From: Erigeron canadensis
Taxonomy: Eukaryota; Streptophyta; Magnoliopsida; Asterales; Asteraceae
Direction of reading: 5' to 3'
Length of the DNA stretch: 64,000 nt
Assembly (NCBI RefSeq): GCF_010389155.1
Contig: NC_057761.1
Location: 17,796,501 to 17,860,500, forward strand
Part shown: positions 24,453 to 36,543 of the stretch, one piece after another
How positions within the stretch are numbered: position 1 is the stretch's first letter
How the letters are laid out: every line of letters begins with the position of its first letter
The notes under the pieces: generated by a model
Told to the model about the DNA's origin: nothing
Database searches by the model: none
The model's input: the letters and a program-made list of their open reading frames with translations, nothing else
Translations under genes and position numbers: made by a program

Positions 24453-24662
24453 ACTATTCCGAAAAAGTTTGTTTGAAAAACTCACATACAGAAGTTTCAT
24501 TCGGCTAATGTTCATTTTGGGTCAATTTCATATCCTGGAACATTGATAGTTCATTGGCACAGGAGAAGACCACGAGATGACACGCATGTTGTGCTACGTG
24601 TGAACTGGAAAAAAGTTGTGCAAGATATGGGACTGGAGGTGGCTGACTTTGATATATGTTGA
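24453..24662 (+). pseudogene. B3 DNA-binding-domain-like relic
   Basis: One frame reads TIPKKFV, an internal TGA, a middle segment ending THVVLRV, and then NWKKVVQDMGLEVADFDIC before a stop. The opening basic IPKKFV and the closing W-K-x-V-V-x-D-x-G-L-x-x-x-D spacing match the two ends of plant B3 domains (REM type), where the usual end is WxxFVxxNxLxxGDxxxF. Only about 70 residues remain, with no ATG and an internal stop. Identification rests on spacing and a few residues only. Confidence 0.35.
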
Positions 24663-24839
24663 AAATACTTGATGATATTTTATTTTTTTGCTGAAAGACT
24701 AATCAGTACCGGAATATTTTTTTTGATGAAAGATTGTATGCAGTTTTTTCTTTCTTCTGTTTTATGTGTAGTATGAAAGTTGTAACAATTTATGTTTTTT
24801 TTTGGTGGATTTGAATGATTTTTTTTTTCTAAGAATCCA

Positions 24840-25250
24840 TGGGTAAAACTGATAGCTTAACTGATAGTAAGATTTTTATGAACTAAAACTGATAGTAATA
24901 AGTAACGTGGAAAAATCGATAAACTAAAACTGATAAAACAGATTTATACTCAAGCTGATATACTAAATCTAATATAAAACAAATAAAACTGGTAGCTAAA
25001 GCTGATAACCCAAATTTAATAAAAAATTACACTAAAGCTGGTATACCTAAATTTAAAACTGATAAACAATTTAAAGCTGGTATACCTAAATTACACTAAA
25101 GCTGATACACTAAAACTGATAAAAGAGATATACACTCAAGCTAATATACTAAATTTAATATACAAACAATTAAAACTGATACCTAAATTTAATATAAAAT
25201 TACATTTAAACTGACAACTGAATATGATATACCACACTGATTGAAGTTTA
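24840..25250 (+). repeat. CTGATA-rich array
   Basis: Short units AAACTGATA, AAGCTGATA and AAGCTGGTA recur every 20-40 bp, about 15 times, in AT-rich DNA. The same units occur within three longer repeat copies at 27.1, 40.0 and 40.8 kb. They share the CTGA core with the GCTGAGTCAG motif of genes A and D, but I cannot show common origin. Confidence 0.7.
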
Positions 25251-26144
25251 ATAAAAATTAAATAAGTTTATAAAGTGAATAACAAATATATAAAATATAA
25301 TATTTTGGGAAATATAAATTAAAAATGTAAGAAATGGATATCGTCCGTAAATTAATTAAACACACTATTTTTGTGTACATTATGTGTAGAGAATAAAAAC
25401 TTTAGCTTTTTTTACATTTTTTGTAGTTAACGTAAATAGGTTGACTCAGTTTTATTTTTTTGTAAGTTATTGATAAACGTTTCAGGGCATGAGTAACAGT
25501 ATAACTTATTTTTTATTAAAAATAAAAATACCTACTTTTGTAATTTACTAAAGTAGGCAACATTCACAATCTTAATCCGTTTTGATTTTTTATAAAAAAA
25601 CTATAAAAACTGTTACATATTCGTAAAGTTAATTTACTCATGACTTGATATATGACCTTTACATTTTTTAAAACAGTTATATATATCACATCATGAAATT
25701 CATAAATAAAAAGTATTAAAAAAATATATATATATATAATTTAATACAACCAAATCTAGTCTAATGTTATTTTTTTTGTATCTTAAACATGTTTAAGACA
25801 TACAATCAAAGTAAGTCTTCGATGATCACAAGTAATAAAACAATCTTTAGGAATAGAATACAACCATTATTTAATTATAAGCAACCTTTCTACTTAGGTA
25901 GAGGTAAAGTCTGCCTACATCTTAACCTCTCCCATACACCGTCGAGGTATTGTGGCTCAAAACTCGCGAAAGGCGGCACTGAGCAGTTACCTACTTACTT
26001 TTTTTGTTTTGACACAAACATAATATTCACAATCAAATAACATAATAATTACATGTTCAGAATAATAATAATCAAATTTAAATATTATTTGCATACTTCA
26101 TCAAGAGTTGAATCATATTTTTCTTCTTATCGATCACAACATTT
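25251..26144. other. AT-rich intergenic DNA with a possible SINE tail
   Basis: At about 25897-25955 the sequence GGTAGAGGTAAAGTCTGC, then CTACATCTTAACCTCTCCC, closely resembles the 3' region of plant TS-type SINEs as I remember them. No Pol III A and B boxes were found upstream, so this could be a truncated copy. The flanks are AT-rich, with a TA run at about 25720. Confidence 0.35.
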
Positions 26145-26584
26145 TTATACATGTACGTGGTCAACTTCTTGTTTGAAATCAAGTTTCTTCTCGTTCATTT
26201 TGTTATTGAAATTGAGAATCAGATTTTCCTTTGCTTCCACAAACGATTCATCCATAGGAACCATCAAACTAAAAGTAATGTTAAGAAATTAACAAACTAA
26301 ATTATACAAAAGATTAACATTTAAATAGAAAAAAAAATGGACAAAAACCTTTTCATTACTCCATGATAAGCATTTTCCAAAGACACAACTTCATTTCGAA
26401 TCTCAACCATTTGTTGCAAATACATAAAACAATCATCTTTTGCATCGTTAATTCCTTTTGTTTTCAATACATACATCTTGTTATATGCATCATCAGCCCC
26501 AACATAAAGGTTCGTGTTTTGCACTTCAACTTTTGGAGATGGTGGGTTTGGAATAATCATTGAAGAAGAGGTCGAAGAATACAT
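26145..26584 (-). CDS. Small two-exon gene, unknown function, 119 residues
   Basis: Exon 1 runs 26584-26349 and exon 2 runs 26268-26145. The donor AAAAG/GTTTTT and acceptor ACTTTTAG are good, and the joined frame continues without a stop (AGT codon across the junction) to TAA at 26145. The protein begins MYSSTSSSMIIPNPPSP, then a probably helical region with YLQQMVEIRNEVVSLENAY, and ends in a charged helix (EVDHVHV). No signal peptide or membrane segment is seen. A TATA box (TATATATA at about 26683-26692) lies roughly 100 bp upstream of the ATG. I recognise no family. The open frame, TATA box and phase-correct splice make it more than a chance ORF; it could be a recently broken fragment of a larger gene. 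Confidence 0.5.
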
Positions 26585-27687
26585 AGTGATGTTTTTTTTT
26601 TTTTTTGGTATAGGATGTTAAAGTTGATATCTATTTTGTATACGGTGGGAAATTTGATAAAGTGGATTAGGGGCCCTTCTGATGTATATATAGGTAACAA
26701 ACCGTCGTGACTGTTACTATTTGAAAAGGTTTTTACAAGTTGTGACGTTTAGATTTTTAAACTGTTTTTTCAAACTGTTTTTTAACGGATTTATCCTATT
26801 TTATTTGACTTTTCATACATATAAAACGAGGTTTTAGGTAAAATAAAACAACTATTAAAGTAAAACAAATAAAACAGTAGGTTTTTATTCAGCGATAATC
26901 ACCATGCATCATGAAAATCATCGTACATCAATTGGTTTGTGAATCTTCGTGCATCAATATAACCATGATCTAAGGATCAAGATCTTGTCTTATTTGTTTT
27001 ACTTTAATACTTGTTTTACAATACCCAACCCCTATAAAACGATTGCACAAACGTGTCTCTTATTGTTTTTAAAAAGGTTTTCACAAGTTTCGAAATAATA
27101 AAACTGATCTTCTTTTTATTATCCACAAAATTGGATAATAAAACTAATAGCTCTAATTAATAAAACTAATAACAAAAACTGATTGCTTAAACTGATAAAT
27201 TAAGCTGTTACACGCATCTTAAACTGATAATAAAAGTTGATATAAAGTTAATCTAAATCTGATAGTAAAACTGATAGCTTAAACTGATAAGGTAAGCTGA
27301 TACACAGAGCTGATAAGTAACATAGACAAAGTTGATCTAAAACTGATAGTTTAAATTGATAGTAAAAACTAAGATTTTTATAAAACTAAGAATGACTCGT
27401 GCTATTTAAACAATATATCATATATATCACTTATCATCAAACTGGTTTTAAAAAAAATTACATTTCAAAACAATTTCATAAGTAATATGTAACTTTTTTG
27501 GCAAAATGTGATTTATTAAGCTGATACAAATCAGTGACGTATCAATGTTTTCCAAATGGTTTGATCATTAAGCTTATAGAAAATAAAATTAACATTGTAT
27601 TAAAAGGGAACACTAGACAACAAATATTGATCATATTCTAGTCAACACTGCACAATGTATCAAAAGGGAAAACAAGACAACCTATAT
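26585..27687. repeat. Intergenic DNA with interspersed repeat copy 1 (about 27100-27550)
   Basis: The first part is AT-rich with no gene. From about 27170 it carries CTGATA units followed by a conserved stretch (AAGAATGACTCGTGCTATTT, then CATATATATCACTTATCATC, then TTTCATAAGTAATA, ending near GTGACGTAT). The same order of blocks recurs at about 39967-40260 and 40735-41075, so this is a copy of a family of a few hundred base pairs. Neither inverted termini nor target duplications are apparent. Confidence 0.65.
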
Positions 27688-30398
27688 TGTAACAACCGTC
27701 TCAGAAATGTTCTATTTAAGTTTTTAAAAACGTACATATGCCACTAGATCGGCCAGACAGTCTAATTTATATGAGTTCTAGACGTACTTTAGATGTTCAT
27801 TATGTGCTTATATGAACTTCAAATTGATCTAAATATTAATATTGTACGACGAGTTCGTGATTACGTGCAATAATATAATATGTTCGGTTCGTAAATGTTA
27901 AAAGTTCATAAAAGAGTTCAGCCTAAATTAATTGCAAAATGGTCCTTGTAGTTGTGAAATCTCATTTTTATGGTAAGGTATAAAAAGAAAGTGTAAAACC
28001 CTAAAAGTTTACTATTCATCATCTCCTACCTCTCTTCACACTCCCCACACCTTAAAACACACACTAAATTCATCTCCTGATTTTGGTTGGTTTGGGTGAA
28101 ATCGTTGATATCATTAGCTTCCTTGTAATCATCAAAACGTGTTTCTGAAATCGGTTTTGAGGTAACAACAACAAATCTTATGTTTTTGATGAAATTAAAA
28201 AAAATAAACTTTTTAGACTTGTGTTCTTGATGATTTGGTCGACTTTGATGTCAAAAACGTGTTAAAGATTAATGGGTTTATGTTTAAATGTGTCTAGTAA
28301 CTGTTTTGTGATCAAATTTGGGTCGTAACATGTCTTAATTTTCAAAAACTCACGTTTATATTAATTTCAGCCCTTAACTTCGTTCAATAGTCCAAAACGA
28401 ATTTAGAAACGAAATTAAGTTGTCTTGAACGAAGTTAGTAACTTACATACGAAAATAAAGATTTCTTTCGTAAGCCCAAACGAAATTAAGCCACCGCACG
28501 AACTTAATGTTCGTTTCCTTTGAAACGAAGATAAAGGCCAAATTGCCTTGTGAAACGAATTTAAGAGCCATTTTCCCCTTAAACGAATATGAAATTCGTT
28601 TCTCAATTAAACTAACACAAAAGCCGTTTCATCAGCAGCTCTCACATTCTCCTTCTTGTGAAGTTAAGTCAAACGAATATAAAATTCGTTGTCCCTACCA
28701 ACGAAGTTCAAATTCGTTTTAGCACCTAAACGAATATAAAAGTCGCCATGGAGTTAAGACTCGTTCTATTAAACGAATTTAAGTAAATTCGTTTGCCATG
28801 TAGCCTTAAATTGTACAGGCCCAAGTTCACTTAATAAAAGCCCAAGTTCGTATGAAAAGTGCACGAGCTCAAATTCGTTTAACATTCCAAACGAAATTCA
28901 TTTTGTACCAAGGGTTAGTTCATGCGAATTTAATGGTTAAATTCGTTAGGTTCAGTCAAACGAATTTAAGGTCTAAATTCGTACAGTTCAGTTCAAACAG
29001 ACTTAAGGCTCACCTTCGTTCAGTTCATGTACGTAAAGTTCAGTTAAAACTATTTTGAGTCAAAACGTTCAAAGGACCAAATCATGAGTTCATCAAGGAC
29101 ATTTATGATTGAATAATCACTTAGACTAATATATGTACTTCTATATGGTTATTATGTGCATAGGAGTTCGGCAAGGCGTAACTGGATCTCGATAGATATA
29201 CTTATCTATCTTTGTACTTGTTCACTGTACTAGTTCTCTATATTGTACCAGATCACTGTGAGTTCACTTATTCCCCCTTTCGTACATTTTTAAAGTTCTT
29301 TATCGGGGACTGAAAAGCATGAAAACTATTTTGTACTTATATATATATATACAGACTTATATATATATATATATATATTCTCTTGACTGTACTACGTACT
29401 ATTTTGAGACAGACAGACTACTTTCAGACAGACTATTTACGTACAGACAGACTATTTATGTTATGATACTTATTTTCTTAATGTGTGTTCTAGATCTTGA
29501 ATGGGCAGGATCTTGAATACATACTGTTATGTACTTATTTTATGTATGAGGCCTAAGACTTACTGCTATCAATTCATCTCCCACCAGTTCTGGGAATGGA
29601 CCGTAGGTATATGGACAACGCTGTTAGGGTAGGCCCAACCTCATTCTCCTCAGGACAGGAGAATGCATATTACCTAGACTTATTGATCACCTGTTCTGAT
29701 CACATGCTCTGGTCACCGGTTCTGACCTAGTTCGTACTTATATACTATCTGATTACATGAGTTCCCTGAATTATCATAGCTCGTTATGGCCAAGCGGATT
29801 AGCAGTAATAATAGACATACATATTAAGTACATTACAGACTCTAAACTATTATTATTACAGCAAGGTACATTTTGACAGCCGTACAGACTTTATGACTAG
29901 ACTTTTTATACATATCTGAACGATGTAAAGTACTTTTGACAGACGTGCAGACTATATGACTTGACTTTTATACATATCAGACTTATGTATATTTATAAAG
30001 TACTTTATGTGAATCTCACCAACTACTTTTGTAGTTGACCTTTGAACTTACATGCTTTTCAGGCTAGGTTCTAGATCTTAGCATAAGAGTCTTCCGTTCT
30101 AAGCTCATTCCTTTGGTGACGGTTCGTGCGTTCAAGTTCAGGAGCTCCGAAGACCTTATTGCTATTCCAGTTCAAGTTCTGTTCTGAAAGACATTTGTTC
30201 TGTCTTATGAACATTGACTAATCCAATTTCGATTATAAGCTGTAATAACGTTGTACTTTTGTTCTAGACTTAATTATGATTTGTAACGACATTGTACTCT
30301 TGATCTTTGATTAATCGTAATGGCTGTGTTGAACTTGTACTGTGTGCATTTGTACTTGTCTGTGCATCCCGTATATTCCGCTTTAGCGGGGTGTTACA
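27688..30398 (+). mobile_element. Solo LTR of a Tekay-like gypsy family, 2711 bp, TSD TATAT
   Basis: It begins TGTAACAACCGTC and ends GCGGGGTGTTACA, the same termini as the LTRs of the gypsy element at 42.3-48.1 kb. A perfect 5-bp target duplication TATAT flanks it (27683-27687 and 30399-30403), with no internal region, so it is a solo LTR from LTR-LTR recombination. A segment at 28340-29050, absent or shorter in the sister copy at 33 kb, is packed with AAACGAATTTAAG and AAATTCGTT units. Orientation is assigned from TG...CA and similarity to the coding element. Confidence 0.9.
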
Positions 30399-33047
30399 TA
30401 TATTGATCTTCAAGCTTATGGAAGATTACATTAGCATTGTTTCAGCAAAAGACGTAGATTGCTTGGATGGATCAATCAGAAACGTCAACATCAGAATCAA
30501 CATAATACATTGAAGAAGTATCTACCCCGACAACGTTTGGTGCAAGCGTGTACCCTTTCGCAGCCATACGACATAAAATCTGTTAAACAATAAACATCAA
30601 ATAAGAGAAACAAAAATCAAGTAAAAGCTACATGCATGGTTAAAAAAAAAGAACACAGTTCATTAAAGAGAAGAGGAATTTACCGGATAACAACGAACCC
30701 CAATTTCAATTTCTTTGGCATCCTGCAAATCAACTATCATTTCACCTAGTATCAACTCTGCATAAGGCTTTTTAACTTTATAACACAATTGGGGAAATTT
30801 GAAATTAAGGTATGCTTTAACCACAGATGACACGTTGTTAAGGGAAATGTTTTCAATCCACAAACTTTCACTGATATAAAGATCTGTAATATAAGGAGCA
30901 ACAATCTCAAGAAGGGTTTCGAGATGATCAGCCTCATGTCCATGAATTTCCAAACGCTTAACACTAGGGGAAAGGATGCGAATCACATAAGCACAACAAT
31001 CCCGAAGTACAAAAGTAGGCAACAATGGACTTCCAGACACAATGTTTGGGATCAAGTCGTCTTCCAATATTGAATCTGAAATAGTTAATTTCATAAGGTT
31101 TTTCCAAGCAAGTACATATTTAGGCTGAAACAAACAATACCCTATATCGAGAGTTGTGAAATGAGAACACTTGTAGAACGATTGATTTTTAATTGAGTAA
31201 GAATCCTCATCTCCAGAATTCCTAAAGTACAACTTAAAATCTTTGACACACTTAGTAACAGCAAATTGTATCCAACTTTTGACATCTGAGGCAAATCTAG
31301 CATCGTAATTGCAATCAACCTCAAACTTACTGTGACAACTGTCATCTGAGTGTTTTTCCTGAATTACTTTTCCGGTCATTTTAGGTTGTTTCGTTATGTT
31401 CGTCGTTAGACTTTAAGACCTTATCATGGAATAAATGGGTTTTTGTTTTATTTGAGCCTTATGAACCTTTAGACTTTAGAAAAATTTTACGTGGACTCGA
31501 GAATAGGAAGAATACTAGTTGTCTTGTGGAAATGCCAAATTAAGTAAAATACTTAATATTAAATCAATAAAAGATTTAATTAATAAATATAGATATATTT
31601 ATAGTCGTTGGAAAGCTATTGAAAAATTACATTTAAATAAATCAACAAAATAAATTAACGAGACTCGGGTTTTCTTGAATTGTCGGGTCGAACGAAGTAG
31701 TGTAGGGGGTCAAGTGATGGTCAAACTCGGTCAAAGGGAATGGGAGCATCAAAACCCTAGCCTACACATCCCATTTTCTCTCATTTCTCCCAAACACTGT
31801 CCCTCTCTTCTTTCTCTCTTTGGCAGCCGTCCCCCCCCTCCGCCTCTTCTCCCTCTTTCTTTTTGCAGCCACGAACCACGAACCACACGAACCACCACAA
31901 CGAATCACACGAACCACTACCACGAATCACACGAACTACCACCATGAACCACACGAACCACCACGAACCACCACCGATTTCTTGAATCTTCATATTTTCT
32001 TCATCTCTTATTCAAATTTTGGTAAGATTTATTTAGATCTAAAGTGTAAATGGTCTTCTAACATCAAAAGGTCACGAAAATCTTACATATATACATATAT
32101 AACTCGGATGTATATATGTATATGTATAATGAATCCAAAATCCTTAAAAATATATATATTATAAATCGTTTTCCTTGAAGATTACATATATATATACATA
32201 TATTTTCGGTTGGTTTATGGTTACAGATCCGAGTTTCTTATCAAAATATTGTATAAATTCGAATGGTAGGTGACTTTTGTTTAATTCTTGGTTAGATCTA
32301 TCAAAAATCCGGGTTGTAAAAGTAATTGGATCGTAATTTGTGTTTGGATCTAGACTTGTTGATGATTTTTCGGTTCGGTCAAAGCAGTCAAACGACCGGT
32401 CAACGCCGGTCAAAATCGGTCAAAGTCGATCAAAGGGGCAGATTTGCATTTTGGTCTATTTTGGACTTTTGGATGGTCAAAATTAGGGTTAGGGTATTAT
32501 TTTGGAAATTTTAGTAAAATTAAAGGTGTTAAATAAATTAAATTATATCTTTTAAATTATTTGAATTTATGTTTAAAGTTAAATCCTATTTTTCCATAAA
32601 TAATTAAATATAAATATATAAAGACTAAATTAATTAGATATATATATATACAAAGAATTAAATTGATACGGACATTGGACTTAAGTATATACATATATAT
32701 ACGGATTTATTAAGATGGACAGTTTTGTATATAAATTTATATATACATATATAAATACGAAAATTAATTTGAAACGAAATGACTTTATAAATAATATATA
32801 TAAATCATAAAGATTATATATAAATTATACGACTTTTTGAACTCAACACATCTTTATATTAATATTCCATATGAAGACATGACTAGATATAAACGATGTA
32901 AGGTGACATTATTAAACGGATTTTTCCCGTTGGACAATTTACAAGGACAACATGACTAATATATATTGATATTTGACGAGACATAATGGCATTTACCAAG
33001 ATACTAGTATAGGACATAGACATATACATCTAAGTAAGTACTTACTG

Positions 33048-35359
33048 TGTAACAACCGTCCCAGAAATGTTCTATTTAAGTCTTAGAAACTTGCATATGC
33101 CACTGGATCGGCCAGACAGTTTAATTTATATGAGTTCTAGACGTACTTTAGATGTTCATTATGAGCTTATATGAACTTCAAATTGATCTAAATAATAATA
33201 TTGTACGACGAGTTCGTGATTACGCTCAATAATATAATATGTTCGGTTCGTAAATGTTAAAGGTTCATAAAAGAGCTCAGCTCAAATTAATTTCAAAATG
33301 GTCCTTGTAGTTGTGAAATTTCATTTTTTTATGGTAAGGTATATAAAGAAAGTGTAAAACCCTAAAAGTTTACTATTCATCACCTCCTACCTCTCTTCAC
33401 TCACTCCCCACACCTTAAAACACACACTAAATTCATCTCCTGATTTTGGTTGGTTTGGGTGAAATCTTTGATATCATTAGCTTCCTTGTAATCATCAAAA
33501 CGTGTTTCTGTAATCGGTTTTGAGGTAACAACAACAAATCTTATGTTTTTGATGAAATTAAAAATAAACTTTTAGACTTGTGTTCTTGATGATTTGGTCG
33601 ATTTTGATTTCAAAAACGTGTTAAAGATTGATGGGTTTATGTTTAAATGTGTCTAGTAACTGTTTTGTGATCAAATTTGGGTCGTAACATGCCTTAATCT
33701 TCAAAACTCGTGATTTTGTTAAGTTCAGTCTTATGTCCGTATGCCTGCAACATCAAACGAAATTATCTTGTTCAAAGCGAAATTAGCTTAACGAACTTAA
33801 GGTTTAAATTCGCTCAGTTCAGTCAAACGAACTTAAGGTTTAAATTTGCTCAGTTCAGTCAAACGAACTTAAGGTTTAAATTCGTTCAGTTCAGTCAAAC
33901 GAACTTAAGGTCTAAATTCGTTCAGTTCAGTCAAACGAACTTAAGGCTCACTTTCGTTCAGTTCCTGTACGTAAAGTTCAGTTAAAAACTATTTGGAGTC
34001 AAAACGTTCGAAGGACCAAATCATCAGTTCATCAAGGGCATTTGTGATTTGAATAATCACTTAGACTAATATATGTACTTTTATATGGTTATTATGTGCA
34101 TAGGAGTTCGACAAGGCGTAATTGGATCTCGATAGATATACTTATCTATCTTTGTACTTGTTCACTGTACTAGTTCTCTATTTTGTACCAGATCACTGTG
34201 AGTTCACTTATTTCCCCCTTTTGTACATTTTTAAAGTTCTTAATCGGGGACTGAAAAGCATGAAAACTAATTTGTACATATATATATATATACAGACTTA
34301 TATATATATATATATATATTCTTTTGACTGTACTACGTACTATCTTGAGACAGACAGACTATTTATGTACAGACAGACTATTTTCAGACAGACTATTTAT
34401 GTACAGACAAACTATTTTCAGACAGACTATTTATGTACAGACAGACTACTTTCAAACAGACTATTTACGTACAGACAGACTATTTATGTTATGATACTTA
34501 TTTTTTTAATGTGCTTTCTAGATCTTGAATGGGCAGGATCTTGAATACATACGGTTATGTACTTATTTTATGTATGAGGCCTAAGACTTACTGCTATCAA
34601 TTCATCTCCCACCAGTTCTGGGAATGGACCGTAGGTATATGGACAGCGCTGTTAGGGTAGGCCCATCCTCATTCTCCTCAGGACAGGAGAATGCATATCA
34701 CCTAGACTTATTGATCACCTGTTCTGATCACATGCTCTGGTCACCAGTTCTGACCTAGTTCGTACTTATATACTTTCTGATTACAAGAGTTCCCTGAATT
34801 TTCATAGCTCGTTATGGCCAAGCGGATTAGCAGTAATAATAGACATACATATTAAGTACATTACGGACTCTAATCTACTGTTATTACAGCAAGGTACTTT
34901 TGACAGGCATACAGACTTTTGACTAGACCTTGTGCATATCAGACTTATGTATATTTATAAAGTACTTTATGTGAATCTCACCAACTACTTTCGTAGTTGA
35001 ACTTCGAACTTACATGCTTTTCAGGCTAGGTACTAGATCTTTAGCATAAGAGTCTTCCGTTCTAAGCTCATCCTTTTGGTGACGGTTCGTGCATACAAGT
35101 CCTGGAACTACGAAGACCTTATTGCTATTCCAGTTCAAGTTTTGTTCGATGAGACAATTGTTCTGTCCCACGAGTTTGACTATTCTGATTCAGTTATATT
35201 CTGTAATAACATTTGTACTTCTGATCTAGACTTAATTATGATTTGTAATGACTTTGTTCTCTTGATCTTTGATTAATCTTAATGGCTGTGTGAACTTGTA
35301 CTATGTGCATTTGTACTTGTTTGTGCATCTCGTATATTCCGCTTTAGCGGGGTGTTACA
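33048..35359 (+). mobile_element. Inner solo LTR, 2312 bp, TSD TACTG
   Basis: It starts TGTAACAACCGTCCC, ends GCGGGGTGTTACA, and is flanked by TACTG at 33043-33047 and 35360-35364. It is close to the solo LTR at 27.7 kb over most of its length but carries a distinct 36-bp tandem repeat at 33781-33963 and an expanded ACAGACAGACTATTT array (34340-34485). It inserted into the outer LTR, so it is younger than that element. Confidence 0.9.
33781..33963 (+). repeat. 36-bp tandem repeat inside the inner solo LTR, five units
   Basis: The unit contains TCAAACGAACTTAAGG followed by TTTAAATTCGTTCAGT, repeated about five times head to tail. Because 36 is a multiple of three, one frame stays open across it (TNLRFKFAQFSQ repeated); this is not evidence of coding. 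The sister LTR has a more scrambled version of the same words at 28340-29050. Confidence 0.85.
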
Positions 35360-36543
35360 TACTGGGTGACTTGTGGACAATGTAGGACTTTTGGACAGGT
35401 ATTGAGCGTGTTTCAGGTGTACTAACTGTTCCTGTTCGTTGACTTAGGGTACTTATACTTGTGCTTCTCCCAGGTGAGTTTCGTAGCCCCTCTTTATACA
35501 AGTTTTGGGGTGGAAAGTATACTTATTTATTTTTAAAACAGTTTGATCGATTTCTGTTTTATGATCAATATTGAGCCTGTGCGTATAGAGTTACTTGTGC
35601 CATTTGACGTGCTTTGATCTTGTTTGTATGTGTGTGATTATGTGTTTGTTTGTTGTGCTTTGGACGTACTGATTGTATGAGTTGAGACTTGAGACTTGAG
35701 ACTTTGGACTAAGGCAGGTACCGTAAGGCCGGACTTTGAGACATTGAGGCATTTGGACTTACTATGGCGTAACTCTGCTCGTTATATATTGAACTATTAC
35801 TTGTTTAGACTTAAAAGAATCGACAAAAGACTTATTACTTTGACTAGACTTTTGACATAAAACCTACGAACTCACCAACCTTTGTGTTGACACGTTTTAG
35901 TATACTTTTCAGGTGCTCAGGCTAATCAGGGATAAGGACTGCTATGCTAGGCTGGACTTCGGAGATTAGTACTCCTTAATAATTGTCAGACTTCAAGGCT
36001 ACATGCCTTGGTTTATTTCTTTATGGACTTGGTTGTAATAAGCTATTTTAGCACTGTTATCACTTTGAACTTATGTTTTTGGGAATATATTTATTATATT
36101 TTATTTCATTTAGCAGTATCTATGTAATTCCATATCGTGCTGTACTTTTCATGACACCTCATGTTTCCGCCAACGGTGGGGTGTTACACTTACCGATGGT
36201 TTCTTATCGATACTGACCAGGTTCTATTAACAACATTATAAAACTCTAAGGAAGCCTAATCCCCAAAAGCAAAATCAATTAACTCTTCTACTGCCCTCTT
36301 ACAAAATGATTTATCACTAAAAACAAGAAACGAAACAGATTTCCAAAGGTGCAGCCATCGTTTAGAAATGATACCCGTTGAAATAAGGAATTTTGAGTCC
36401 AAAACTCGAGAAAGGATGTGGTCGACAATTAGATCATCAGGCAGGTTGGTTATGCGATCCTCTCCTATTTCATATTCATCTTCTTTCAGCCATTTTGTAA
36501 GATCGGATTCCACACGAACGAGTTGTTTTGAAAATTCACCCAC

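Larger units (their letters stand above)
31331..36188 (+). mobile_element. Outer solo LTR (gypsy), about 2.54 kb net, TSD CTTAC, with a second solo LTR inside
   Basis: The left end is TGTGACAACTGTC, similar to TGTAACAACCGTC of sister LTRs; the right end is GGTGGGGTGTTACA. The 5-bp duplication CTTAC lies at 31326-31330 and 36189-36193, inside the F-box gene. Subtracting the inner insert (33048-35359 plus 5 bp) leaves 2541 bp, in the size range of the family. It carries a CACGAACCAC-type short repeat (31868-31975) and two clusters of GTCAA cores (about 31709-31735 and 32377-32480). The part from 35360 has the family's ACTCACCAAC and TTTTCAGG region near the 3' end. Confidence 0.8.
30472..36543 (-). 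pseudogene. F-box/LRR (FBD-type) gene split by a nested LTR insertion
   Basis: The N-terminal part (36543-36256) has an F-box: RITNLPDDLIVDHILSRV, then STGIISKRWLHLWKSV. The C-terminal part (31325-30684) is LRR-like, starting KFEVDCNYDARFASDVKSWI and including DSILEDDLIPNIVSGSPLLP. A final exon (30579-30472) joins in phase and ends acidic (VDSDVDVSD). Between the parts sits 4.9 kb of LTR DNA (31331-36188). Removing it and one copy of the target duplication CTTAC brings the halves together, with a FYNVVNRTW-type segment leading into KFEVDC. There is also an in-frame TAG at about 36256 and a frame change before the insertion, so the gene is dead. The apparent Met of the 31.4-kb reading frame lies inside LTR DNA and is not native. 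F-box proteins normally select substrates for SCF ubiquitin ligases. Confidence 0.8.

Noticed and set aside
31331..31379. Met at 31379 as the native start of the LRR-like protein
   Set aside because: This segment is inside the inserted LTR; the host sequence resumes at the CTTAC duplication.
31675..31947. Pro/His/Thr-rich reading frame as a gene
   Set aside because: It lies within LTR leader DNA with CACGAACCAC repeats and has no family features.
33041..33047. CTTAC followed by TG as the left end of the outer LTR
   Set aside because: It matches the right-hand duplication too, but the outer LTR would then be only about 830 bp and 1.7 kb of LTR-like DNA would be unexplained. The site at 31326-31330 gives family-like ends, normal length and rejoins the F-box gene.
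33710..33985. Repeat protein with a 12-residue unit
   Set aside because: The frame stays open only because the 36-bp LTR repeat is a multiple of three; sister LTRs do not keep it.
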